From Sulfobacillus sp. (lineage in GTDB: Bacteria; Bacillota; Sulfobacillia; Sulfobacillales; Sulfobacillaceae): a stretch of 64,000 nucleotides of DNA. Below are positions 8,323 through 16,910 of this stretch, one piece after another. Position numbers and translations under genes: made by a program. The notes beneath the pieces are model-generated. The model worked only from the letters and a program-made list of their open reading frames with translations. It was not told the DNA's origin and made no database searches. Location: assembly GCA_027309085.1 (NCBI GenBank), contig DAIDDL010000006.1:51228-115227 (forward strand). Direction: 5' to 3'. How positions within the stretch are numbered: the first letter of the stretch is position 1; every line of letters begins with the position of its first letter.

Positions 8323-8967
8323 TTAATGAGGATCCACCAGCCCGCGCCGTATGGCATAGGCAGCGGCCTGCACCCGGTTTTCAAAGTGCAGTTTCTGCAA
8401 GATGTTGCGGAGGTGGTTTTTTACAGTATTCTCGGAGATAAAGAGGCGGCTCGCGATATCGCGGTTGGAGAACCCCTCTCCCACCAGCTTCAGCACTTCC
8501 AGTTCCCTGGCCGTCAGCTGCGTCTGCTGGCGCTCCACATCGTGCGACGAAAACGCGCGGATAATCTTCAGCGCCACGTCGCCGGAGATCGAGGCCTCGC
8601 CCCGGATCTGAGCTGACAACTCCTCTAGAAACTGTTCAGGGTCCAAATGTTTGAGCAAATAGCCCTGGGCCCCTGCTTTCACCGCTTCAAAAAGCAGGTC
8701 GTTCTCGTCGCTGGCGGTCAATACCACAATCTTCACATAGGGCATTTGCTCTTTAATCACGCGGGTGGCTTCAAGGCCCCCGCCGCCTGGCATATTGATA
8801 TCCATCAGGATCAGGTCCGGCATCAGCTCTTCAGCCAGCCTCACCGCTTCCTCACCTGTTTCCGCTTGGCCCACCACTTCCAGGTCCGGGCGGCTCGACA
8901 GCAGAGACGCCATCCCTGAGCGAAACAGGGCGTGATCATCCACCAGCATTACTCTTGCCTTTTCCAC
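8323..8967 (-). CDS. LuxR/NarL-family response regulator
   Basis: Transcriptional response regulator of 214 residues. The receiver domain has the acidic pair D10-D11, phospho-acceptor D56 in LILMDINMP, and the T/K pair in VVLTASD and GYLLKHL. The LuxR-type helix-turn-helix follows (LTARELEVLKLVGEGFSNRDIASRLFIS). The frame is open to 9060, but AAGGAGGAGAAGTTG lies directly before GTG 8967, which puts the receiver at the usual position, so GTG 8967 is chosen. The start overlaps the end of the histidine kinase gene by 32 nt, so the two form an operon and presumably a cognate pair. Target genes unknown. Confidence 0.9.
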   Translation of the reverse strand: MEKARVMLVDDHALFRSGMASLLSSRPDLEVVGQAETGEEAVRLAEELMPDLILMDINMPGGGGLEATRVIKEQMPYVKIVVLTASDENDLLFEAVKAGAQGYLLKHLDPEQFLEELSAQIRGEASISGDVALKIIRAFSSHDVERQQTQLTARELEVLKLVGEGFSNRDIASRLFISENTVKNHLRNILQKLHFENRVQAAAYAIRRGLVDPH

Positions 8968-9847
8968 CAACTTCTCCTCCTTTGTCGCCATCCAACTGAT
9001 ACGATATCGTAACGGTCGTTCCTTGTCCAGGGAGGGACTGGATCGAGACCCTGCCCCCAAACGTCTGCGCCCGCTCCTGCATGATTCCCAGGCCGAAATG
9101 GTGGGCAGGATGGTCTTTGTTCACGACAAATCCTTTGCCGTCATCCTGCACAGTCACTTGGACCACATCACCGTGCATATCCGCCCGGATGTCCACGTGG
9201 CGGGCTTCTGCGTGCTTGCGCACATTGGCCAGCGATTCCTGGATAATCCGCAGAATCTGCACGGACGCCATATCGCTCCACGGCACCCCGTCATTGGGCA
9301 GAGCCTCTACATCCACCGCTATTTGGCTCCCCTCGTCGAAATCGGTGGCCAAGGTCCGCACGGCAGACCAGAATCCCTCATCCAGACGCTTCCCGGCACG
9401 CAGGTCGTACAGCGATTGCCGGACCTCCGAATAGGATTTGTTCACCGCTGCCCGAATATCCTCCAGTTCGCCCTTTAGCTCGTCGGTGCGGTTCGCCTCG
9501 AGCAGGGTCTTCGCCTGGTACACCTTCAAGTTGATGACTGCCAAGCTCTGCGCCAAGCCGTCGTGCATCTCCCGGGCCAGACGTTCGCGCTCTTGCAAAG
9601 ACAGCATAGCGTCCTGGTACTGGCGCCGTTCCCGCTCAATCTTCTCAATGACGCCAAACACGTACGAGGAAAATCCGGCAGCCCCCACCAAGGTCACCGC
9701 TACTGCGACAAGGCTGACCCCAACAGGAGGCAGAATTTGGCGCAGGTAATAAAATCTTACCGTCTCGGCGATGGCAACAAAGAGGGTGGGTCCGACAGTC
9801 GTAAGCAATTTCAGCCTACGGTATCTCCGGTGGTCATTGTAACCCAT
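8936..9847 (-). CDS. Sensor histidine kinase, HisKA_3 (NarX/LiaS) type
   Basis: Membrane sensor of 303 residues. Two hydrophobic segments (about 14-36 and 40-66) with almost no extracellular loop suggest membrane-stress or intramembrane sensing. A short coiled linker precedes the HisKA_3 box REMHDGLAQSL with the phospho-histidine H95. A HATPase_c domain with N and G boxes (ESLANVRKHAEA, DDGKGF, FGLGIMQERA) follows. ATG 9847 is chosen because GGAGGGAAGGAC precedes it; the frame to 9889 has none. It is co-transcribed with the response regulator at 8323-8967. The signal is unknown. Confidence 0.9.
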   Translation of the reverse strand: MGYNDHRRYRRLKLLTTVGPTLFVAIAETVRFYYLRQILPPVGVSLVAVAVTLVGAAGFSSYVFGVIEKIERERRQYQDAMLSLQERERLAREMHDGLAQSLAVINLKVYQAKTLLEANRTDELKGELEDIRAAVNKSYSEVRQSLYDLRAGKRLDEGFWSAVRTLATDFDEGSQIAVDVEALPNDGVPWSDMASVQILRIIQESLANVRKHAEARHVDIRADMHGDVVQVTVQDDGKGFVVNKDHPAHHFGLGIMQERAQTFGGRVSIQSLPGQGTTVTISYQLDGDKGGEVGGKGKSNAGG

Positions 9848-9938
9848 GTCCTTCCCTCCTGCCGCACTATCTCCTCTTAACCCTACCATATATTTTACCT
9901 AGGCAATAAAAATTTCAGTAAAGCAAGCCCGTAGATCC

Positions 9939-9954
9939 TTGGAATGAGTTCCAA
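9939..9954. repeat. TTGGAA-N4-TTCCAA inverted repeat
   Basis: A 6-4-6 perfect inverted repeat in the 127-bp space between the kinase start and the end of the hydrolase gene. It could be an operator for the kinase promoter or a short hairpin at the hydrolase transcript end; there is no T-run. Nothing else is seen in this spacer apart from an A+T-rich stretch at 9885-9920. Confidence 0.3.
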
Positions 9955-9974
9955 TAGCCTAGTCTTTCTTGGCT

Positions 9975-10778
9975 TCAGTCGTCAGCGGCGTGGCGGTGCC
10001 GCCAAAAGTACCGGCATTCTCGGAGCACCCGCTCGGGCTGGTCCAGCAAGGCTAGGTGCCCGCACCGGGGGAGGACCTTGATTTCGCTGTGAGGGACCAA
10101 TTGCCGCACCTGTTCGGCCTGGGCCGGGGAGGTGCGGGCATCACGCGCCCCCACCATGATCAGGGTGGGGACCCCCACCTCTGGATAGACGGCCTCATTC
10201 GACTCCGTATAGATTGCCGCCATCGCCTGCAAGTAATTTTCCACATCGGCGCCGGCCAGTTCTGCAGCCAGGTTGTCCCGGACCTCGTCCATGGCATATT
10301 CTGTCAGAGTGCTGCGGGCATATTCAGCGGCAAACTGTGCCATTCCGGTGGCATAGAGCTGGGCGCGGCGGTCCGGCACATCCTGGCCCTGCCCCACAAA
10401 CCCAGGCGTCGCCCCAATCAGCGCCAGAGACAGCACCTGCTGGGCAGGGTTTGCCGCTGCGGCGCGCGCCATCACCCAAGTGCCCAGCGACACCCCCAGC
10501 AAATGCGCCGGAAGTCCCACCTCTCCTAAAATGTCCAGGGCATCGCCCACCCAGCTGGCCATAACAGGAGCAAAATCCCGGTTGTCGCCCGTCCCCCGGG
10601 GATCCCACGTCACCATGACGAATTCACGGGACAGCGCCGGAACCATGCGGTGGAAGAGGAACCGCCCGAGTCCCAAACTCGGATGGCACAGCACTGCCTG
10701 ATCTCCCTTGCCACAGACGTAGTAGGTAATTCCCCCGGAAGTCCGCATCCGCTCCATCCTTTCGAAAGGCATCTTCAA
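9975..10778 (-). CDS. Alpha/beta hydrolase
   Basis: Soluble 267-residue alpha/beta-hydrolase-fold enzyme with a full triad: nucleophile S97 in GVSLG, acid D213 in GARDART and H241 in CGHLALLDQPE. The oxyanion region is CHPSLGLGR. The lid between strands 6 and 7 resembles 3-oxoadipate enol-lactonase/BioH-type hydrolases, but the substrate cannot be told. The start at 10778 overlaps the upstream mocA-like gene by 4 nt, so the trio coxG-mocA-hydrolase is probably one operon. Confidence 0.8.
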   Translation of the reverse strand: MKMPFERMERMRTSGGITYYVCGKGDQAVLCHPSLGLGRFLFHRMVPALSREFVMVTWDPRGTGDNRDFAPVMASWVGDALDILGEVGLPAHLLGVSLGTWVMARAAAANPAQQVLSLALIGATPGFVGQGQDVPDRRAQLYATGMAQFAAEYARSTLTEYAMDEVRDNLAAELAGADVENYLQAMAAIYTESNEAVYPEVGVPTLIMVGARDARTSPAQAEQVRQLVPHSEIKVLPRCGHLALLDQPERVLRECRYFWRHRHAADD

Positions 10779-11428
10779 AGCCTGTCCTCACCACTGAGCC
10801 ACCGGCAGGCCTGCCGGTAGTCACTGGGCGTATCAACGTCCCAGGCGGGATTGGGCCGCCCGTTCACCTCGATGTCCACCGTGCAGAATCCTGACACCGC
10901 GAGCAGATCTCGAAGCCCCCGGTCCCCTTCCAACCGGAAGGCCCAAGAGACGGCTTCCCGGTCCAGAAGGACCGGATGCCCTACCTGGCCATTGTAGACC
11001 GGCCTGAGGGCATGGCACCCCTTCTCCCGCTGCCTGAAGGCCGCAACGGCCGCCGCAATGTCAGAGGCGGTGACAAAAGGCTGGTCGGCCAGAAACACCG
11101 CAGCGCACGCCGTGGGCCAGCCTTGTGCAACAGCGTCCAGGCCCAGTTTGAGCGAGTGGGACAGGCCCTGCTCGGGTGCGGCATTCTCCACTGCCACCCC
11201 CCCGGAATAAGCCGGCACGGCACCCTGGTGAACCAGTACCAGGGGGAGGCGCGCCTGCCGGGCGATGCAGTCGGCCACACTCGACAGCATCGTCGAACCG
11301 TTCCACGGCAGAAGCTGCTTGCCGCGCCCCATCCGTGAGGAAAGACCCGCGGCTAAGAGCACAGCCACCACAGGGGTTGAATCCGCGCGCTGCTCCGCCC
11401 GGGGATTTTTGGTTGTGCTCATCGCCAC
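10775..11428 (-). CDS. mocA: Molybdenum cofactor nucleotidyltransferase (MocA/MobA-like)
   Basis: 217 residues with the NTP-transferase signature LLAAGLSSRMGRGKQLLPW (24-42), a metal/nucleotide motif LADQPF and the GHPVLL segment that marks the MocA/YgfJ subgroup. The predicted reaction is transfer of CMP (or GMP) to molybdopterin to make the dinucleotide form used by xanthine-oxidase-family hydroxylases. GTG 11428 has GGAGGGAAGATCG before it. The coxG-like neighbour supports a role in maturing a molybdenum hydroxylase, although no coxMSL/xdh structural genes lie in the window. Confidence 0.8.
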   Translation of the reverse strand: MAMSTTKNPRAEQRADSTPVVAVLLAAGLSSRMGRGKQLLPWNGSTMLSSVADCIARQARLPLVLVHQGAVPAYSGGVAVENAAPEQGLSHSLKLGLDAVAQGWPTACAAVFLADQPFVTASDIAAAVAAFRQREKGCHALRPVYNGQVGHPVLLDREAVSWAFRLEGDRGLRDLLAVSGFCTVDIEVNGRPNPAWDVDTPSDYRQACRWLSGEDRL

Positions 11429-11466
11429 CGATCTTCCCTCCGATAATTATTCTGGCTCGCCAGCGC

Positions 11467-11919
11467 TTACCCGTCAATTTTCCGGGCACGCTTGGAGATT
11501 TCTCCAAAGAACTGCCCCAAAATCACACTGGATGCCCCCGACAGCACCTTTTGGGCTACTCCTGACGATGGGCCTCCGAATTGTCCTTCTCCTTCATAGT
11601 GTAGATCCGTTTGCCGTCCATTTCCACTAGCAGTCAGGGTAACGGTCAGGTCCATCGAAATGGTCCCCCCCGGCCCCTGCCCGTTCAGCGCCAAATGATA
11701 GGCCTTGGGGGGCACAAGATGGTCCAGCTGCATGGTGCCGGCATATTTCCCTTTGAATCCGGGCACCCCCATCTCCATTTCCACCGCATAGACCCCCGGC
11801 GACTGCAGTGTCATGCGTTTGAGCCCTGGCATGGCTCCGGTCAAGATATCCGGGTCCATCAGCAGGGCGAATGTCGTCTCGGCACTGGCATCGATAGACT
11901 TATGGCTGTCAATCTGCAT
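11467..11919 (-). CDS. coxG: CoxG-like SRPBCC protein
   Basis: A 150-residue START/SRPBCC-fold protein of the carbon monoxide dehydrogenase subunit G family. It begins MQIDSHKSIDASAETTFALL, has the typical LMDPDILTGAMPGLKRM and ends with a helix GASSVILGQFFGEISKRA. Family members bind hydrophobic molecules and are thought to anchor or mature molybdenum hydroxylases (the CoxG of mycobacterial CODH carries menaquinone). ATG 11919 follows AGGGGGAGCGACC; the frame to 11985 is an over-extension. It is the first gene of the coxG-mocA-hydrolase group. Confidence 0.82.
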   Translation of the reverse strand: MQIDSHKSIDASAETTFALLMDPDILTGAMPGLKRMTLQSPGVYAVEMEMGVPGFKGKYAGTMQLDHLVPPKAYHLALNGQGPGGTISMDLTVTLTASGNGRQTDLHYEGEGQFGGPSSGVAQKVLSGASSVILGQFFGEISKRARKIDG

Positions 11920-12086
11920 GGTCGCTCCCCCTAAGCAGGAAATAGGCCGCCCGGACGCTTGGTCCCGCCGGCACGGCACTTTCACATATATATTCTGCAG
12001 GGGCGGGAGATAGTGCCTGGCGATTTGCTACATTTTTTAGTCGCGCACGCCCGGCCGAGATCCGCTCTGTCAGGTGTGCGCGTAAC

Positions 12087-12434
12087 ATGGTAGCATTACC
12101 AGTGTCGACTAGACTCAGGAAAGAGGGGCTCAAGCGCTTGAAACTGTTTGATATCGAGCAAAAATTCGAAGACCGCGTCGAAGCGTTTATGGAGCCGCGC
12201 ATTGAACGCTGGTTCCGCAAGTTTCTCGACTCCCCCGCAGGGGAAGACTTGATTTCCGGGATTCTGGCTGATGTGATGGTGTCCTGGATGCGCCCGGGAT
12301 CCTCAGAAGGGCATAGCTACTTGGAAGGCATTGTGCTGGACCTTGTGGGCCGCCTGAAGGACAACCCCGAATTCCGCACGCGGCTTCTCGCCACGCTGAC
12401 ACTAAAGGACCCCTCTGGCGCCGGTCCTTCCTGA
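12087..12434 (+). CDS. Hypothetical protein
   Basis: A 115-residue charged, largely helical protein, with segments such as FEDRVEAFMEPRIERWFRKFL and LVGRLKDNPEFRTRLLATLTL. No signal peptide, membrane segment or known motif. The ATG at 12087 lacks a ribosome site; a TTG at 12138 preceded by GAGGGGCTCAAGCGC would give a product starting MKLFDIEQKFEDRV. It stands alone between two minus-strand groups. Not recognised. Confidence 0.5.
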   Translation: MVALPVSTRLRKEGLKRLKLFDIEQKFEDRVEAFMEPRIERWFRKFLDSPAGEDLISGILADVMVSWMRPGSSEGHSYLEGIVLDLVGRLKDNPEFRTRLLATLTLKDPSGAGPS

Positions 12435-12455
12435 CGGAGCGGCGGCTGGGCGGAC

Positions 12456-13706
12456 CTAGGCTTGCCGCTTGCTGGGCGACCGGAGGTATTTCTTCATCAG
12501 CGTCTCCCGGTCCATCATCAAGAGGACCGGATGGAGACGCAGAAAACGTCTGAATGTGCTCCACCCATCCGAATGGTAGATCGCCATCAGGAAAATCAGG
12601 TAAAACCACATAGTCCACTTGCGGGGGCCCGAGACCGGCACCCGGTCAAATCCCAGTTTTTCGATGGCGCTGGAGGCGTCCAAGAGGGTAATGCCGCCAA
12701 TGACCGTAATATCTCCGTATTTATGATTCCCTTCCACAAACTGGGCCAAATCGCTCAGAGACCGCAGCACAGCATGAAAGGCGCGCAATCCGCCCGCTGG
12801 TCCCGCGCTCATTTGGGACAGCGCCGGGTTGCCAAAATGAATCTCTCCCATGGCGTCTCCGCGCCGGATCGTGCGGCCCGTCGTCAGTACTGTGGTGCGG
12901 TAGGGAAACCGGATGTGGCCGAGCCGCAGCACGGGGTCCCCCCCTAACGAGGAGGGGATGGTGTCGATGTCCCAGTCACGGGTAAAGCGGGTTTCCCACC
13001 ATGTCCACCAGCGGCGCATCTCCGACTTTTCGGGATCCATGGCCAAGACCGTTACGGGCTCCATGCCCAGCTTGCGCACATGGGGAATGAGCGTGCCCAA
13101 GGCTTCCGCTGTCGCCTTCCGGTCCCCTCCGGCATCATGCATCACCACGATCGCCCCGGGCTGGGACAGCTGTGTCACATAATGGTCGATAAACTGCGCC
13201 GTTCTGCCCCGTTTCCAGTCATCCGGGGCAATAGTCCACAGCACCCGGCGCAGTCCTAGCTGCCGGGCCGCAATCACCGTCCCCAGGTTGAAATGTCCCC
13301 AGGGAGGGCGGTAAACATGCGGTGTGACGCCCGCAATCTGTTCAATAGTGTCGATGCCCTTTTGCAATTCGGCCTTGACAGACCACGGCCAGAACAGATA
13401 CATGGACCGGTGCTGGTAGCCGTGCAGGCCTATTTCATGGCCGTCACGGACCATAGCCTGCAGGGCTTCCGGGTAATGCTGAGCCCTCTCCGCAATCACG
13501 AAAAATGTGGCATGAGCCTTTTGGTCCCGCAGCGCCTCCAAGATGAGCGCGGTGTCAGGGCCAGGCCCGTCATCAAAGGTCAGAGCGATTTGGTGGCTGT
13601 CACGCGCCCCCAGTGCGGCTTTCCACTGCAGGTGGTGCCAGAGCAGATCCGGCAGCAGGTAAAGCACGAGCCATGCTCCTGCCACCACAATGATAATCCA
13701 CGCCAT
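12456..13706 (-). CDS. Polysaccharide deacetylase with C-terminal YkoP-like domain
   Basis: 416 residues. An N-terminal membrane anchor (1-20) is followed by a NodB-type carbohydrate esterase 4 domain: TFDDGPGP (43-50) with metal Asp, the HGYQH pair H95/H99, YRPPWGHF, APDDW and VMHDAGG. It presumably removes acetyl groups from peptidoglycan or another envelope glycan outside the membrane. Residues after about 225 form a second domain (GEIHFGNPALS, KYGDITVIGGITLLD) ending in a WSTFRRFLRLHPVLLMM tail. This resembles Bacillus YkoP, whose gene is found near the glycosyltransferase ykoN. The next two genes, an MFS transporter and an MGDG-synthase-like glycosyltransferase, fit the same envelope theme. 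Confidence 0.85.
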   Translation of the reverse strand: MAWIIIVVAGAWLVLYLLPDLLWHHLQWKAALGARDSHQIALTFDDGPGPDTALILEALRDQKAHATFFVIAERAQHYPEALQAMVRDGHEIGLHGYQHRSMYLFWPWSVKAELQKGIDTIEQIAGVTPHVYRPPWGHFNLGTVIAARQLGLRRVLWTIAPDDWKRGRTAQFIDHYVTQLSQPGAIVVMHDAGGDRKATAEALGTLIPHVRKLGMEPVTVLAMDPEKSEMRRWWTWWETRFTRDWDIDTIPSSLGGDPVLRLGHIRFPYRTTVLTTGRTIRRGDAMGEIHFGNPALSQMSAGPAGGLRAFHAVLRSLSDLAQFVEGNHKYGDITVIGGITLLDASSAIEKLGFDRVPVSGPRKWTMWFYLIFLMAIYHSDGWSTFRRFLRLHPVLLMMDRETLMKKYLRSPSKRQA

Positions 13707-13749
13707 TTGGGTTGTGCGCCCCCTATTCAGTCAGTTTCTTGCCGTGCCG

Positions 13750-14919
13750 CTACGATGAAATTTTCTTCTGCACCGGAAAGGACGCATAGAACACTCCCAT
13801 GCTCAGGAGGATGATTGCAGACACCACGAATGGCAGCCAAATTCTATACGTGAAGAGCCGCGTGCCCAAAATCGGCCCGACAGACATCCCCAGCCCCTCG
13901 ATGGTCATAAACACGCCCCACAGCCAGCCCTCGATTTCTTTGGGAATCAGCCCGGCCAAAAAAGCATTCCACGACGGCAAAATCATGGCATAGGACAGCC
14001 CGAGAATGCCGCCAAAGACAATGAGCTGAAAAAAGTGCCGGAAGAACGCAATACCTAAAAGAGCCGCTCCCGCCACAAAAAAACCTCCGACCAGGGGCAC
14101 ACGCAGCCCGAAGCGGTCCGTGGCTTTGCCCATGGGCACCAATAGGATCACCGTAAACGCCCCGCTGCCCAGCAACAGCTCGGCAAATTGCAAATGGTCT
14201 AAATGCAGCACCCGGGTGGTAAATGGCTGCAATATGGGGAGCATGAGGCCGAGGGTCATATTTTGCACGAAGGTGCCCGGAATGACCCAGCGGAAGTTCC
14301 ACAAAGTTTTCCATAAGCGGTGCCTTGTCACCTGCTGTTCGTGAATGTGCGTGAGCCGGGGTTCGGACACAATAATAGTCACAGCAAACGCGATGATGTC
14401 AGCGGCGATCAGCACCAGAAATGCGGTCCGGTCCCGGCCCCCCAGCAGGAAATTGATCAGCACCGGCCCTAATCCAGACCCCGTCAGCCAAGCCGCAAAC
14501 ACGAGCCCCATCACTGAAGCGCGCCGCTCCGGATCGGTCATCCGGTTGGTGCCCGTGACCACCGCCGGCCAGTGAGTCGCCGTCCCGACTCCCAGCAGGG
14601 CCACAAAGACGATAATCATGGCGGGACTGGTGGTGTTCATCGCCCCAATAAGCGAGAGGCATTCAATAGCGAGGCCAATCGTCAGCACCCGCGGCACCCC
14701 AATATGGTCAACGAGCCACCCGGCTGGTCCCCGAAACACCGTATCCAAAAAATAATGGCTGGACAGTGCCCAACCCACGATGGTCAGAGAGGCGCCCAAT
14801 GGTCCGGTCACGTAGGTGGGGAGCAGCGAAATAATCAGAGCTCCCCGCGCAAATTCGGCAAGACCTAAAATAATCAGCAGCAATATCTGCGCCGGCGGCA
14901 TTCGCCTACGCTGGGGCAT
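13750..14919 (-). CDS. MFS transporter
   Basis: A 389-residue major facilitator with 12 hydrophobic segments. The loop 2-3 region is GWLVDHIGVPR, and the second-half repeat contains MGKATDRFGLRVPL. ATG 14919 is chosen because AGGAAGCAA precedes it. It overlaps the end of the upstream glycosyltransferase by 14 nt, while the longer frame (14982) would lie entirely inside that gene. Substrate unknown. Its placement between a YkoP-type deacetylase and a lipid glycosyltransferase suggests a lysophospholipid-, lipid- or sugar-related exporter, but this is guesswork from context. Confidence 0.85.
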   Translation of the reverse strand: MPQRRRMPPAQILLLIILGLAEFARGALIISLLPTYVTGPLGASLTIVGWALSSHYFLDTVFRGPAGWLVDHIGVPRVLTIGLAIECLSLIGAMNTTSPAMIIVFVALLGVGTATHWPAVVTGTNRMTDPERRASVMGLVFAAWLTGSGLGPVLINFLLGGRDRTAFLVLIAADIIAFAVTIIVSEPRLTHIHEQQVTRHRLWKTLWNFRWVIPGTFVQNMTLGLMLPILQPFTTRVLHLDHLQFAELLLGSGAFTVILLVPMGKATDRFGLRVPLVGGFFVAGAALLGIAFFRHFFQLIVFGGILGLSYAMILPSWNAFLAGLIPKEIEGWLWGVFMTIEGLGMSVGPILGTRLFTYRIWLPFVVSAIILLSMGVFYASFPVQKKISS

Positions 14920-16141
14920 TTGCTTCCTCATTTTGGAGCGCGAGGTAGATTTGCTGCGCGACAATTTGTGCGGCATCGGCATGGCCCAGCGCGCGCGCCT
15001 GGTGCGCCATTGACTTTAATTCCCACGGGTGTTCCAGCAAATGCGTGACAATCTCCTCCAAATCTTCTTCACTGTGGGCCCGGCGTCCGGCCCCATTGCG
15101 AACCAAAAATTCCGCATTGGCATCTTCCTGCCCCGGAATAGGCCGGTAAATAATGGTAGGCAGTCCCCGGCACAGCGACTCCGTCGTTGTCAGGCCTCCC
15201 GCCTTGCTGATGAGAAGGGATGACACTGCCATCAACTCGTGCACGTTATCCACATAGCCCAAAACGACCATGGGATTGACGGCGCTCCGGCGGTACTGCT
15301 TGGCCAGGTCCATCCGCACCGGCTCATGGCCGGCAATCACAATGGTCGTATGCTTGGCAGGTATTTTATCGAGCATTTTCAGCACCTGCGCATACTCCCC
15401 GATAGGCATGTAAGCCCCGCCCATAAACAATAGAATTGGAAGATTTGGGTCCACGCCCAATGAGGCCCTCGCATGGTCAACATCCACGTCTTCTTGAAAC
15501 CGCTCGTCGACTGGAATGCCGGACACAATGATTTTGCTGTCAGGGACCCGCCGGTCCAATAGTTCATTGCGCATATCCTCGCTGCCCACAAAATACATGT
15601 CAACCGCCGGGTGAATCCACTGCGAATGCACGCTGTAGTCCGTCATCACCACAAAATTTATCGCGTCCAGCTTGCCCTGCTGTTTCAGCGTCGACACCAC
15701 GCCCGCTGCCGTGGGATACGTCGAGACAATAAGTTTAGGCGGAACCTCTTTAAGAGCCAAGTAAAAGCGCCGCATTCCGATATGATTAATCATCCGCTGA
15801 GTGTGGGACATAGGGTCAATGCTCTGGGTGGACATGTAAAACCACCGCCACAGAGAGGGAGCCCGTTTAACGCTGGTCAGATAGCCCCAACGGATGAGAT
15901 TGTCTAAACCCGGGTTCACAAACCGGTAGTAATCTAAAATGCCGAGGCTGATATGACTGTCCATTAACAATAGCTGCAAGGCCACGGCTTTGGCCGCGCG
16001 GAGGTGGCCATCTCCATAGCGCGCTGCCAATATCATGACTTCCGGATGGAGGCTTAAGGTTGCATCATGGTGGGTGGCCAGCCAGTCAATCCAGTCTGAC
16101 GACTGTTTGAGGTTCTGTCCTGATGCGGGAACCATGTCCAT
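14906..16141 (-). CDS. MGDG-synthase-family glycosyltransferase (UgtP-like)
   Basis: A 411-residue glycosyltransferase resembling UgtP/YkoN, MGDG-synthase-type GT-B enzymes that glycosylate diacylglycerol at the inner membrane face. Seen: the N-terminal acceptor motif GDGHLRAA (43-50), SQWIHPAVDMYFVGSEDMRNELL between the lobes, and the donor-site segment ISKAGGLTTTESLCRGLP followed by PIPGQEDANAEFL. No signal peptide. ATG 16141 follows GGAGGTGAGTGA. The first gene of the GT-MFS-deacetylase transcript. Sugar donor and acceptor cannot be determined from sequence. Confidence 0.85.
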   Translation of the reverse strand: MDMVPASGQNLKQSSDWIDWLATHHDATLSLHPEVMILAARYGDGHLRAAKAVALQLLLMDSHISLGILDYYRFVNPGLDNLIRWGYLTSVKRAPSLWRWFYMSTQSIDPMSHTQRMINHIGMRRFYLALKEVPPKLIVSTYPTAAGVVSTLKQQGKLDAINFVVMTDYSVHSQWIHPAVDMYFVGSEDMRNELLDRRVPDSKIIVSGIPVDERFQEDVDVDHARASLGVDPNLPILLFMGGAYMPIGEYAQVLKMLDKIPAKHTTIVIAGHEPVRMDLAKQYRRSAVNPMVVLGYVDNVHELMAVSSLLISKAGGLTTTESLCRGLPTIIYRPIPGQEDANAEFLVRNGAGRRAHSEEDLEEIVTHLLEHPWELKSMAHQARALGHADAAQIVAQQIYLALQNEEANAPA

Positions 16142-16286
16142 TCACTCACCTCCATCATGCGCGTGGCTCGAAACCACCTTCATGTTTTGTTTCATCTCAA
16201 GTGTACGATACCATGGACGCTAAAAAGTGGCTAGTCTGCCTTTTGGTCCTGATATATGCTATGCAGAGCGAAAGGGGAGTTTGTTC

Positions 16287-16910
16287 ATGTTTACCGTCAT
16301 TGAAGGAAAGAGCACAGAAATCATCGTGCGGCGCTCACGCTTCATCAGTGCCGCCTACCATGCCGAGGCTCCGGACGAGGTCAGCCGCCTGCTGGCGGCA
16401 GCGCAAATCCAGTGGCCGAAAGCCACTCATTACGTCTGGGCCTATATCCTGCAGGCGGGAGATGAGCGTATGACCGACGACGGCGAACCTCAGGGCACGG
16501 CGGGCTCGCCTACCTTGACCCTGTTGCAAAAGCACAGTCTCGTGCATACGGCACTCATTACCGTCCGCTACTTTGGGGGAACCAAGCTGGGCACCGGCGG
16601 TTTAGTGCACGCATACCAGCAGTCCGCTAAAGAGGCCTTGGCCGCAGCCCAGTTCGGAGAGGAGCAGGACGGAGTCAGCGTGTGCCTAAAGCTCCCTTAC
16701 GGGGAGTGGGGACCGCTCAGGAAATTGCTTGAGGACTTTCGCGTCTCCCCGGCTGCGGAATTTCTGGACGCTGTCACCGTCCGCTTTTCCACTTCCACAG
16801 CCCTTTGGAGCCAGTTAAAAGATGTCATTGCGTACGAAGCGTCCCCCCACAGCATCCTGTCATCCTGCCTGCCCATCCAGTACATCGCGCCCCAGGACCG
16901 TCTTTCATGA
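16287..16910 (+). CDS. YigZ/IMPACT family protein
   Basis: A 207-residue protein of the YigZ (UPF0029, IMPACT N-terminal) family. Seen: the family signature RMTDDGEPQGTAGSPTLTLL at about 61-80 and the second hallmark RYFGGTKLGTGGLVHAY, followed by a C-terminal ferredoxin-like DUF1949 half. It is cytosolic and its biochemical role is unsettled; it is a common housekeeping protein. ATG 16287 follows AAAGGGGAGTTTGTTC. Its end overlaps the convergent tenA end by 6 bp. Confidence 0.9.
   Translation: MFTVIEGKSTEIIVRRSRFISAAYHAEAPDEVSRLLAAAQIQWPKATHYVWAYILQAGDERMTDDGEPQGTAGSPTLTLLQKHSLVHTALITVRYFGGTKLGTGGLVHAYQQSAKEALAAAQFGEEQDGVSVCLKLPYGEWGPLRKLLEDFRVSPAAEFLDAVTVRFSTSTALWSQLKDVIAYEASPHSILSSCLPIQYIAPQDRLS

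Noticed and set aside
11265..11630. Plus-strand frames in the mocA-coxG region
   Set aside because: Shadows of the two minus-strand genes with clear family motifs.
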